Of a stretch of 56,636 nucleotides of DNA, positions 49,076 to 56,636 are shown piece after piece. Source of the stretch: Candidatus Saccharimonadota bacterium (GTDB lineage: Bacteria > Patescibacteriota > Saccharimonadia > Saccharimonadales > Saccharimonadaceae); NCBI GenBank assembly GCA_016286785.1, contig JAEEUB010000004.1, positions 1 through 56,636 of the forward strand, given 5' to 3'. The notes beneath the pieces were generated by a model. That model did not search any database. It was not told the DNA's origin and was given only the letters and a program-made list of their open reading frames with translations. Each line of letters begins with the position of its first letter. Positions within the stretch are counted from its first letter, which is position 1. Made by a program: the position numbers and the translations under genes.

Positions 49076-50371
49076 CTATATTTTTCTCTCTTTTTTTATT
49101 TTTCTTATGTAATCTCTTTGGGTTTTTATGTATTTTTCCTTATTGCTTAGTAGATTTCTTATTTGTTTTAGGAAGTTTTCGTAGGATGTGTCTTTAAAAT
49201 AAAACTTTGCATACCCATTTTCGCCAAATTTTTGTTTTAGTACATCATATGCTCTTGAGAACAACTCTTCATCTGTCGCGTTTGGCGCTAACTTTTTTCC
49301 ATATGTATAAGTTCGCTTTAGACAGGCTTCGACTGTATTATTCCTGTCGGCAGAAGAAACAATTTTGCCATATAAGCTTCTTGGCTCTGTTTTGCTTGAT
49401 GCTCGGTGATCCTCTATGCCTTCTTTCATTAGTTTCTTCTCTTCTTGAGTGAAGTATCGTCCAAGATTGTTATCTTTCATCATTATTTCGGCAGAAATCT
49501 TTTCGTGATTTTCGGAATCAATATGATGACCAATGTCGTGATATGCTGCAATTGTATATACCATATCTAAATTAACATCAAGGTTATTCTCTTTAACTAA
49601 TTCAAAGCTGCGCTTGATTACGTATTTAATGTGATCTATAGAGTGGGCTGGTTCATTTTTGCTATATTCTGGAAAAACATGCTTTTTAATATATTCTTTT
49701 AGTTCTGGTTTTACGCATAATTTTTGCATTAGGTCTGGAGAGTTTAGGATGATTTCCGTTTCGGCTTCTTTAAATTTGCCTTTATCTGATAGGAGCTTTC
49801 TAATTTTTTTTAGATAATCTTTATATTTTTTATCTTGGTAATACATTTTTGCATATCCATGATTTCCGTATTTTTTTGACAGTTTTTCGAACGAATAGTT
49901 AATCACATCCTCCATGGCTGGGTTTTCTGATTTATGTTTTTCGTATTGATATTTGATTGATCTCTTTAGTATATCATTCACGTCGATTGCTCTGTCCGCA
50001 GAGGAGACGAGTTCGCCGTAGATGTTTCTTGGCTTATTCTTTAGGGATGCCCTGTGGTCCTCGATTGCGTTTGCTATCAACATTATGTCGTCGTCGTTAA
50101 AAAATTCTTGAATTCTTTTGTCATTCAAAAACATTTCGCTCGAAACCCGTTCGTGATTTTCGGGGTCTTTTTCGTAACCGATATCGTGGTAGACCGCAAC
50201 GATATACACTATGTCCGGATTAACATCAAGTTTAAACTCTTTAATCAAGTCGAAGCTTCGTTTAATTACGTTCTCGATATGCTTCCATCCATGGCCGGCG
50301 TAGCCGCTGCTCTCATATCTCGGTTTTAGGTTTTTTTCTGTGAAATTAATTAATTCTTTATTTACATTCAT
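49076..50371 (-). CDS. Tandem HD-domain phosphohydrolase (two HD domains in one chain)
   Basis: 431 residues made of two similar halves (about 1-215 and 216-431). Each has the HD metal residues: half 1 HGWKHIENVI, AVYHDIGYEKDPENHE, AIEDHRASLKNKPR, VSSADRAIDV; half 2 HSIDHIKYVI, AAYHDIGHHIDSENHE, GIEDHRASSKTEPR, VSSADRNNTV. Both halves end in a similar helix (FGENGYAKFYFKDTSYENFL / YGNHGYAKMYYQDKKYKDYL). So both sites look intact and the gene arose by internal duplication and fusion. The family hydrolyses phosphate esters of nucleotides or small metabolites; the substrate here is unknown. The start lies near a TTATAA sequence; no good ribosome site is visible. Confidence 0.85.
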   Translation of the reverse strand: MNVNKELINFTEKNLKPRYESSGYAGHGWKHIENVIKRSFDLIKEFKLDVNPDIVYIVAVYHDIGYEKDPENHERVSSEMFLNDKRIQEFFNDDDIMLIANAIEDHRASLKNKPRNIYGELVSSADRAIDVNDILKRSIKYQYEKHKSENPAMEDVINYSFEKLSKKYGNHGYAKMYYQDKKYKDYLKKIRKLLSDKGKFKEAETEIILNSPDLMQKLCVKPELKEYIKKHVFPEYSKNEPAHSIDHIKYVIKRSFELVKENNLDVNLDMVYTIAAYHDIGHHIDSENHEKISAEIMMKDNNLGRYFTQEEKKLMKEGIEDHRASSKTEPRSLYGKIVSSADRNNTVEACLKRTYTYGKKLAPNATDEELFSRAYDVLKQKFGENGYAKFYFKDTSYENFLKQIRNLLSNKEKYIKTQRDYIRKIKKERKI

Positions 50372-50506
50372 GCTTAATTTATTTCGGTTATAATGTTACT
50401 ATTTGCTGTTATATATAGTATATCATATTGAATTTTTAACGGAAAAGACTTTTTTGGACCATGGTGTTGGAGACAGAAGTGGCGAGGTGGCTTTTTGGCC
50501 TTCCGA

Positions 50507-51248
50507 TCAATTAAACAACCTATGTTGCATTGCCTCTGGTTCGTCTAAATACATTTTATATAACGAATATATATCTGTGTCTTTATATTTAACCTCTTTA
50601 AAATTATTGTTTAAATCTAATATTTTTCCGTTTTTATAGCTTATTAGTATTGGCGAATGAGTTGCAATTATGAATTGACTGCCTTCTTTTGATAATTGAT
50701 CAATTAGATATAATAAAGACATTTGTCTTTGTGGAGATAAAGCAGCTTCTGGTTCGTCCAATATATATAGTCCATGGTCAGAAAATCTGTTTTGAACTAA
50801 TCTAATAAATGATTCTCCATGAGAACATTCATGAAGATTTCCTCCGTACGAACTATATAAAGAGTCGAAACCATCTTCTTCGACTAATCTTTCGACTTCG
50901 GAAGAGAAATTATAAAAACTTTCTGCCCTAAGAAAAAACTTCATTTTCGGCTTATTATATATCCCAACTCGCAAATAGCTAGATAATTCTGAAGTTGTAT
51001 TCTTTGTTTCGTATCTGAAATTTTCAGTTCCACCTTCTGCAGGTAATCCTAATGATACTGCTATTGCTTCTATAAAAGTTGATTTTCCAATTCCATTTTC
51101 GCCAACAAAGAAAGTAACCTGCGAATTAAAATTTAATGCTTTAAAGTTTTTTACAATATTAATATTAAAAGGATATTTATCAAATGATTCAACTTTGTCT
51201 CTTTGTAGTGATATTTTTTTTTATAATCAAATTACTATCCATGCTCAT
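50507..51248 (-). pseudogene. AAA/OLD-like ATPase with a +1 frameshift in an A9 run
   Basis: From ATG 51248 the frame reads MSMDSNLIIKK and then fails at an A9 run (T9 at 51214-51222 on the plus strand). Removing one A restores a continuous protein of about 246 residues: KISLQRDKVESFDKYPF, Walker A VGENGIGKSTFIEA, SHGESFIRLV, Walker B LYILDEPEAALSPQRQ and the switch histidine IIATHSPILI. This is the compact ABC/SMC-type ATPase of the AAA_15/AAA_21 group. The domain is otherwise intact with no other stop, so the event is recent, or the run slips in vivo (phase variation or transcriptional slippage), or it is a base-call error. No partner nuclease gene is adjacent. Confidence 0.8.
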
Positions 51249-51384
51249 AAGAAAACCTCTTGCAAATATTCTATCATGAAGCACCTAGCCAATTGCTAGT
51301 TCTACAAGGTAAGGTACGAGGTAGATAGCCTCGCGGCGAATGTTGCTGATGTAACACGATTGTAACATAGTTTTAAAAAGATAA

Positions 51385-51422
51385 AAGGACCCAAACTCAA
51401 CAAGCTGATTGAACTAAGAGTT
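51385..51422 (-). terminator. Possible terminator of the giant surface protein gene
   Basis: After the stop, AAACTC and GAGTTT pair across about 19 nt, followed by GGGTCCTTTTATCTTTTT on the minus strand. The stem is short, so confidence is modest. Confidence 0.4.
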
Positions 51423-54400
51423 TAGTGTTTGGATTCATTTATTTTCCTTTGCCTTTTCCATATTGTTCTCTGTACAATTATAAATACGACTAATATCACA
51501 GCCAGTGCGCCAACCGTTGCGGTGGCTCCACCACTAATCATTGCAAAGACACCAGTATTAGGCGTTGCTAAATCTCTTTCAGATTCTGCTATAGTAAAGG
51601 TAGTTGTAGCAGTTCCGCCGTCATTAAAGGTTACTTTAAGTGTATGTGCGCCTATTGCTATAGTACTGAGGTATTCATCAGCAAATTTAATATAAGTACT
51701 CCCATCCCAAGAAGTATAGTTTGTAGGATCAACTAGTAGGTCGTCTACATAAACTGCTCCACCATTTTCAAATAGTTCATAGCTAGCATTAATTCTGAAT
51801 TTTGCCTCACTATCTTCGCCTATGGTATAGACTTGTTCGGCTCCTTCAGCTACTTCATAAACTATTGGCGTAAAAGTAGCAATAATTTCTAAATCACTGG
51901 TTCCAGCCACTATCACCAGAGTATTTGCATCCACATTGCCAGCATGATCTACTCCGTTAATCGTAATGCTATCTAAAGTATATCCAAAGTCTGGTGTTAT
52001 AGTAATGGTTACAGTTTCGCCTTCAAGTACATTTTGGTTAGAGACAGTGATTTCGCCACCTTCGCTTTCTGGAATGGTAATATCAACTTGCGATAGACCA
52101 TATACCGGTACATTTAGATTAAGAGTTTCATAATTTATAGTGTCATTATTGTAAGCATAAGTAGCGGGATAAACGTTATTGCCTGAAATAATTGTCGTAC
52201 TACTATCTACCCAGGCAAAGCCAGTCGTACGCTCGCCCTCAAGATTAGCTAGGGTTTGGCCACTTGCTATTCTAAAATTTGTTTCCATCTCTGCTGGAAC
52301 GGGAGATTCGGCTTTAGTAATTTCAAAGTTGACTACTAATGCACCATGATAATCCGCGTCTTCATAGGAATAAACTACTTTATAAGAACCTGCATTGGTC
52401 GGCTGATCTATTGCCGTAGTACCATCACTAGCATACCAAATGACCGTGAGATCTTCTGCAGTTATTCCGCCTTCGTTTTCTTCTACCATCACATTACCAT
52501 CTAGTGCCACTGGTGAGCCGGTATATCCAATTCGCTGATTATCATCAACACCTGCAATTGTTAAGACTTCACGAGGAGTAATGATATAAGTAGTAGATGC
52601 ACTTCCGGTAATATTGGCTCCATCTTTTGCGGTAACCGTAACGGTCACTTCAGTATCGTCCTCATCGTTACCAATTGTATCTGCGCTAAATTCTACATCA
52701 TAATCATTCTCATCGATTATTGTTCCTCCTACTGTAACAGTGACGGATGGAGTTTGTGAAGTGCCATTGTGCTTAAATACATCTTCACTAAGGGAAATGT
52801 TGCTAGAAGAAATTTCGTAAGGAGCTATCGTAAATGTCACCTCTGTATTAGAGAAATGATAATTACCAGGATTTGACTCTTGTATTATATAGGCATGATC
52901 GCCGACGTTAACGAAATCCTCATGATCCAAAATCACATAATCTCTCGTAGACATAGTAATCCTATTATCATTGAATATAGCAGTTACCACTGGTTCTGGC
53001 TCTAGAGGCTCACCTGAATAAGTTTGAGATGGGGTCGTCACTTGCACATCTTGTACTGAAGATGAAGAAATAAAATATTCTATAGGGCCAATTGAGCCAC
53101 GGAAATTACCTTTCCCACTTATGGTTGCATTTTTAAAGCCAGCATTAATAGTATCATTTGGGTATTCTATAGTGTAATCCTGGCCAATAGTAAGGGGATC
53201 CTCTGGCTGCTCACCATCAACAAAAGTAATCGATAGGGATATATATGGTTTAATCTCTTCGCCCGTATAATTATAAGAATTTTCAAGGTCATAATATGTA
53301 TTATCATTCGTTAATGTTTTCGGAAAAATCTCAACATCGCTCACGCCATAAGTGTCCTGATATATATACCTACCCAAAAGATCGTCATAATAAAAACTAT
53401 AATTCTGATTAGAAAGGGTCACATAAACTGTTGCACTTCGTGTGCCTGCATTATAACCGTCAAAAGAAGCATACGCATCGTAATCTACTCCTTCTGTGAG
53501 CTGAACATCACCAAATGAGACACTTTGCAAGGTTGCATCTGATGTTCTATCATATTCCTTATCATTGACCTCTGCATATGATACAGAAATTATTTTTGGG
53601 GTAATTGTATAGGTCACCTCAAAAGGCTCAAAAGTATAAATACCTCCTTCTTTTGGATAAACAGTAATCTGATAATCTCCAACTTCTACAAAATTACCAT
53701 CCATATACACATCGCCACCATTATAAGATATTTCGAAATCTTCGCCTTCTTGTAGGCGTACTTCGCCAGAATCTGACGTCCCCACCACTGGAGTAACTGC
53801 TGGGAACTGCGTTCCGCCATCATACTCTTTTGAAGAAACTGTTGCACTCATATTCTGTAAAGGAATTGGACTAATAGTCACCGGTACTGTGTAAGTATGT
53901 TCGGCTAAATTGTAATACTTATTAGTTTCTCCATTTAAATATATTTCAACAGTGGCTGTCCTTTCACCTACATTTGGGTCATCGACGTATGGACCCCATA
54001 CTTCGTATTCTGTTGAATCTAAATCTACATAAACTGGGAGCTCATCCGTATCAAAAGTATAGAACAAAAGTTCATCTATCTCGATAGAATTATTCCCATC
54101 ATATTGCTTATCGGCAACTGTCAATTTTTTAACCCATATTTCTCTTGGCTCAACATTGATAGTAAAGCAGGACTCGGACGCCAAATAAAGTTCAGTTTCA
54201 CTTATCGAAGCACAAATTCTAGCCGTTCCAGCTTTTAAAACGCGGATATAGTCCGAATCGGGCATAATGCTAACCACGCCATCTTCAGTCTCAGAATTAA
54301 TGTAATAATCAATAATACTACCATCGCCTGGTTCGTACACAGCCTTAGTTACTATAAAATCTGAATCACCAAAAGTTTTGTTTATTTCTGTAAATGGCAT

Positions 54401-55735
54401 ATCATTCTCGTCCCAAAAAACTACCCGCTGAGGCCTTCTGACCAAGATCTGTACATTTAAAGTAATTATTTCTTCATCGAAATCAGTGTCATCGTCAACA
54501 TTATGACCTTGTATGCGATTTACGTAAATCGGCAAAGTATAAACCCCGGCAGGAGTATCACGAGAAACCGTATAAGACATCATAATCATGCCTACATTTG
54601 CTTCAGCCCAGTTGCCATCAGCGTCTATACTGTCATATTCACATTCGAAAAAACCGTAGTCACGGTCAAGTTCACATCCAGTCGTAAAAGGTGCCCAAAT
54701 TGAAGTAGCTCGAATATATCTAACAGGTGTTGGTTCTATGTCATAATCATTATAAGGTACAAAGCGACCTTCCAGATTAAGTATCCTAATCGTGTCTATG
54801 GGTTTCAAGTAAACACTTACTTCGACATCCTCATCATTATCCAATTCTACGACAGCTGGTCCAGTCGCGTCAAACTCTTCATCAAGAACGTATACGCTAT
54901 GAGTCAGAATCGGCTTTTTTTCAACATTAACCGTAAAACAGGATTCACCATCTGTATAGAGACCAGCTTCATACGCCGAAGCACAAATTCTAGCTGTTCC
55001 AGCTTTTAAAACCTGAATATAATCCGAATCGGGCGTAATTTCAACCACCCCTTCTTCGGATTCATAATCAATATAGTAATCAGAAATATCCCCTTCCCCT
55101 GAAACCGTGTTTTTATTCACAATAAAATCTTCATCGCCCAAATATTTAGTTATTTCTGTAATAGGATTATTATTTGAGTCTGTAAAAACTATTTCTTGAG
55201 GTCTTCTTACTGTTAATTCAAAATCTGTGCATGGAGTAACTTCACTTAAATCAATATACGGCTCCTCGAGGCTATCGTCATCGGCTTGAGCGCGAAAACT
55301 ATTGATGTTAACTGATAAATCATAAACACCAGCAGGAGTATCAGGAGAGATAGTGTAGTGCATTGTAAAAAGATTATATAGTGGTGCATTACCGTTATAC
55401 TCTAGAGAGAATTGACCAGTATCTTTATAACATGACGACTCATCAACTCCTCGACTACATCCACTAGCCGTTATATATGGATTGGCGACATTGAAACTTC
55501 CAGTAATGTTACGAGTTATATAATTATAATAATAGCCGTCGAAAATTATACTTAAATCGAAATCATAACTATCGGTGCCGTCTAAGTCCACGACTTTATC
55601 CCAGCTTTCTAAATCATCTTCGATACCTATTACATAATTTGGATCAGCAAAAGCACTAATAATGCCAATCGCCGAACTGCAAAGCACCAAAATACCTATT
55701 ATTATGCCAATCTTGGCTTTTATACCTTTTAACAT
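51422..55735 (-). CDS. Giant sortase-anchored surface protein with MBG-like repeats
   Basis: 1437 residues. Signal peptide: about residues 1-30. Two long modules repeat with a period of 256 residues; their hallmark RRPQxxVF is at about 177 and 433, followed in each by DYIxVLKAGTARICAS and ESCFTxNVE. From about 530 to 1090, beta-sandwich repeats of the MBG type follow, with recurring KEYDG or KxYD starts and ITP ends. Then comes a region with FNDGGTATTTF. The C-terminus is a cell-wall sorting signal: LATPNTG, a hydrophobic stretch (AVILVVFIIV) and a basic tail (KRQRK). The motif TPNTG is a variant of LPxTG and fits the sortase near 31.7 kb. GGAGGAG precedes the ATG; TGG-TAAAAT lies about 35 nt upstream. 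Confidence 0.9.
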   Translation of the reverse strand: MLKGIKAKIGIIIGILVLCSSAIGIISAFADPNYVIGIEDDLESWDKVVDLDGTDSYDFDLSIIFDGYYYNYITRNITGSFNVANPYITASGCSRGVDESSCYKDTGQFSLEYNGNAPLYNLFTMHYTISPDTPAGVYDLSVNINSFRAQADDDSLEEPYIDLSEVTPCTDFELTVRRPQEIVFTDSNNNPITEITKYLGDEDFIVNKNTVSGEGDISDYYIDYESEEGVVEITPDSDYIQVLKAGTARICASAYEAGLYTDGESCFTVNVEKKPILTHSVYVLDEEFDATGPAVVELDNDEDVEVSVYLKPIDTIRILNLEGRFVPYNDYDIEPTPVRYIRATSIWAPFTTGCELDRDYGFFECEYDSIDADGNWAEANVGMIMMSYTVSRDTPAGVYTLPIYVNRIQGHNVDDDTDFDEEIITLNVQILVRRPQRVVFWDENDMPFTEINKTFGDSDFIVTKAVYEPGDGSIIDYYINSETEDGVVSIMPDSDYIRVLKAGTARICASISETELYLASESCFTINVEPREIWVKKLTVADKQYDGNNSIEIDELLFYTFDTDELPVYVDLDSTEYEVWGPYVDDPNVGERTATVEIYLNGETNKYYNLAEHTYTVPVTISPIPLQNMSATVSSKEYDGGTQFPAVTPVVGTSDSGEVRLQEGEDFEISYNGGDVYMDGNFVEVGDYQITVYPKEGGIYTFEPFEVTYTITPKIISVSYAEVNDKEYDRTSDATLQSVSFGDVQLTEGVDYDAYASFDGYNAGTRSATVYVTLSNQNYSFYYDDLLGRYIYQDTYGVSDVEIFPKTLTNDNTYYDLENSYNYTGEEIKPYISLSITFVDGEQPEDPLTIGQDYTIEYPNDTINAGFKNATISGKGNFRGSIGPIEYFISSSSVQDVQVTTPSQTYSGEPLEPEPVVTAIFNDNRITMSTRDYVILDHEDFVNVGDHAYIIQESNPGNYHFSNTEVTFTIAPYEISSSNISLSEDVFKHNGTSQTPSVTVTVGGTIIDENDYDVEFSADTIGNDEDDTEVTVTVTAKDGANITGSASTTYIITPREVLTIAGVDDNQRIGYTGSPVALDGNVMVEENEGGITAEDLTVIWYASDGTTAIDQPTNAGSYKVVYSYEDADYHGALVVNFEITKAESPVPAEMETNFRIASGQTLANLEGERTTGFAWVDSSTTIISGNNVYPATYAYNNDTINYETLNLNVPVYGLSQVDITIPESEGGEITVSNQNVLEGETVTITITPDFGYTLDSITINGVDHAGNVDANTLVIVAGTSDLEIIATFTPIVYEVAEGAEQVYTIGEDSEAKFRINASYELFENGGAVYVDDLLVDPTNYTSWDGSTYIKFADEYLSTIAIGAHTLKVTFNDGGTATTTFTIAESERDLATPNTGVFAMISGGATATVGALAVILVVFIIVQRTIWKRQRKINESKH

Positions 55736-55865
55736 TACTCCTCCACACTTTTTTCTTATGTTTATTTTACCATATGAAATATAAATTATTCAATAATATT
55801 TATGATTATTTGACGAGTTTTCCACATATTATCTTTTAATTTGAATATAAAAAAGACCCCCGAGG

Positions 55866-56030
55866 GCCTATTTTATCCTGGTGTAGAATTGTGAATAAAG
55901 TTAGAACCTTGATAGAAGAGGATTTGACCTCTGGTGAAAAGGTCAAGTTCGTTTATAACAAATACACTTTAGACATCAAAAATTGAGAGCTTGGCCTTTT
56001 GCTCTTCGACAAAAGGTCGCCCTCATTATT
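55866..56030 (-). ncRNA. Possible structured RNA ending in ACACCA with a terminator
   Basis: On the minus strand a hairpin GACCTTTTG-TCGAAGAG-CAAAAGGCC is followed by a second one, TTGACCT ... AGGTCAA, whose loop contains TTCACCA, then GGTTCTAAC, ATTCTACACCA, and a terminator-like AGGCCCTCGGGGGTCTTTTTT. Parts recall a tRNA 3' half, but the T and acceptor stems do not pair, so it is not called a tRNA. On the plus strand a GTG-led frame of 31 codons (NKVRTLIEEDLTSGEKVK) crosses it without a ribosome site and is not called. Confidence 0.3.
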
Positions 56031-56215
56031 TACATAATATTACGCTTACTATTTAAAATTAAGTAGCCTTTGTTCACTATCGATGATTTAAAGATACTTA
56101 ACCATACTTGAAGCCTAGATAGTTTTTCAAATTATCATTATTCTATCACATTCCTTGACATAAAGTTTTAGAGTGAAACAAGGCACCTTATGGAGCTAAC
56201 AACACTCTCCTTTTT

Positions 56216-56244
56216 TTGACAATATATAATTTTTGTGTTAAATT
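56216..56244 (+). promoter_or_regulatory. Promoter of the plus-strand structured RNA
   Basis: TTGACA (56216-56221), 17 nt, TAAATT (56239-56244), with TGT before the -10. Transcription would start near 56251. Confidence 0.65.
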
Positions 56245-56250
56245 AAGAAT

Positions 56251-56477
56251 AATCGTTGTGCTGTATAAGATTCTGGGCGAATGAACCCTCCAGAATGCCC
56301 CTAATTCTAGATTAGGGGTTAGCACAGGAGAATTATTACGACACATTGTAGAGCAGAAATGGCCCTCTGGTAGGCTGATATCTCCGGAAATATCAGTAGT
56401 ATGGTGGACTGGTCCCCACCCAATGCGTTACGTAATTGTTTAATAATATAAAAAATGGGCTTGAGGGCCTATTTTTT
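56251..56477 (+). ncRNA. Structured non-coding RNA candidate, ~225 nt, class unknown
   Basis: A promoter and a terminator bracket a region with no open frame. Domain 1: TTGTGCT (56256-56262) pairs with AGCACAG (56321-56327) and encloses two perfect hairpins, ATTCTGG/CCAGAAT (56270-56296) and CCCCTAAT-TCTAG-ATTAGGGG (56298-56318). Domain 2: a weaker long-range stem (around ATTACGACACATTG and CAATGCGTTACGTAAT) encloses CAGA/TCTG, CTGATAT-CTCCGGAA-ATATCAG (56375-56396) and GGTGG/CCACC (56403-56420). The shape is not that of RNase P, tmRNA, 6S or SRP RNA as far as I can tell. Confidence 0.65.
56450..56477. terminator. Bidirectional terminator between two convergent RNA candidates
   Basis: AAAAAATGGGC-TTGAGG-GCCTATTTTTT: an 11-bp stem with one G-T pair, T-rich on both strands. 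Confidence 0.85.
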
Positions 56478-56478
56478 A

Positions 56479-56618
56479 TGGTGCTGGAGGTAGGACACTT
56501 GTTTTTCGCTAATGCGCAAAACAATACGCCGGGCGTCGCCTCGGAAAATCTTAAATTCATTTAAGATTTTCACTCGTCTCCTACGGCGTCCGAACCTATG
56601 GTTCTCGTCCTGCCCCAG
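56479..56618 (-). ncRNA. Structured minus-strand RNA candidate ending in a tRNA-like CACCA
   Basis: On the minus strand CTGGGGCAGGAC (from 56618) pairs with GTCCTACCTCCAG (to 56484) and encloses GAACC-ATA-GGTTC, a long hairpin with outer ACGCCG/CGGCGT and inner GAAAATCTTAAAT/ATTTAAGATTTTC, and TTGTTTT/AAAACAA. The end, CTCCAGCACCA, looks like acceptor strand, discriminator A and CCA of a tRNA, but no anticodon or T arm is present. The RNA would stop at the shared terminator. The promoter is at or past the window end. Confidence 0.5.
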
Positions 56619-56636
56619 AGATAATAGAAATAAAAT

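Noticed and set aside
50507-50974. Separate 155-residue ATPase starting at MRVGIYN
   Set aside because: The start is a TTG in the middle of the domain; the frame continues upstream with Walker A to the A9 tract, so it is one frameshifted gene.
55800-55830. DnaA-box-like TTTTCCACA as part of an origin
   Set aside because: A single imperfect box near AT-rich DNA; no cluster and no dnaA or dnaN nearby.
55885-55985. 31-codon plus-strand ORF (GTG start)
   Set aside because: No ribosome site or promoter, and it overlaps hairpins that read better as RNA on the other strand.
56479-56618. tRNA with an intron
   Set aside because: Only the acceptor 3' strand and CCA look tRNA-like; there is no D arm, anticodon arm or T arm to be split.
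1-56636. Recoded UGA (genetic code 25)
   Set aside because: TGA ends dnaX in the expected place, and complete proteins are obtained with the standard bacterial code.

Overview
The window looks like part of the chromosome of a Candidate Phyla Radiation bacterium, most likely Candidatus Saccharibacteria (TM7). This is an inference from gene content: a DnaX without the zinc module, ribosomal protein L1 and SecE with charged N-terminal extensions, many short single-domain proteins, compact spacing, AT-rich DNA and a cell surface built around a sortase and large secreted proteins. UGA is an ordinary stop (dnaX ends in TGA), so the recoded-UGA lineages SR1 and Gracilibacteria are unlikely. I see no transposase, prophage or CRISPR array.

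Layout. 1-3.5 kb: end of a membrane protein gene, dnaB and dnaX (overlapping by 8 bp), and a small conserved gene. 3.9-8.1 kb: a membrane-tethered thioredoxin-like protein, a secreted FISUMP-type surface protein and a cysteine desulfurase-like enzyme. 8.3-13.4 kb: ribosomal and transcription genes (rplL, rplJ with an L10 leader, rplA, rplK, nusG, secE), interrupted between rplK and rplA by a GC-richer one-gene cassette. 13.5-16.3 kb: an alpha-glucan phosphorylase-like enzyme, an acyltransferase-like protein and tRNA-Gln. 16.4-20 kb: small accessory genes (two nucleotidyltransferase-fold proteins, TfoX-like, DfsB-like, a DUF3761-like protein) separated by three copies of a degenerate micro-ORF. 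20-33 kb: envelope and export genes, namely a MacB-type ABC transporter, the VTC/DUF4956/Cthe_2159 trio, a 7TM sensor-like protein, a CAP protein, CapA, GH97, a sortase, a YgjP-like metallopeptidase and a P-loop kinase. 33-36 kb: tRNA-Trp with three tandem copies of its 3' end, then a GT4-GH57 glucan operon and rpmG. 36-43 kb: a UvrD-type helicase-nuclease, gpsA, rmuC and an unknown 437-residue protein. 43-46.5 kb: tRNA-Thr(TGT), rubrerythrin, an SDR, a truncated CDF transporter, DUF5684 and a second GC-richer cassette. 46.6-48.4 kb: an ADP-ribosylglycohydrolase / unknown / macro-like operon. 48.4-56.6 kb: structured intergenic elements, tRNA-Thr(GGT) with a decayed tRNA beside it, a double-HD protein, a frameshifted ATPase, a 1437-residue sortase substrate, and a gene-free tail with convergent structured RNA candidates.

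How it works together. The 16.6-kDa-class sortase near 31.7 kb can anchor the giant adhesin near 51-55 kb, whose C-terminus carries TPNTG, a hydrophobic segment and basic residues. GT4, GH57, GH97 and the phosphorylase-like enzyme suggest synthesis and recycling of an alpha-glucan. Most transcription units start from an extended -10 box (TGN-TATAAT or TAAAAT) only 6-10 nt before an ATG with no Shine-Dalgarno, implying widespread leaderless mRNAs; internal operon genes have strong Shine-Dalgarno sequences. The two GC-richer cassettes break this rule: each has a full TTGACA-17-TATAAT promoter, a long leader and its own GC-rich terminator. All calls are from reading the sequence; no search or folding program was run.
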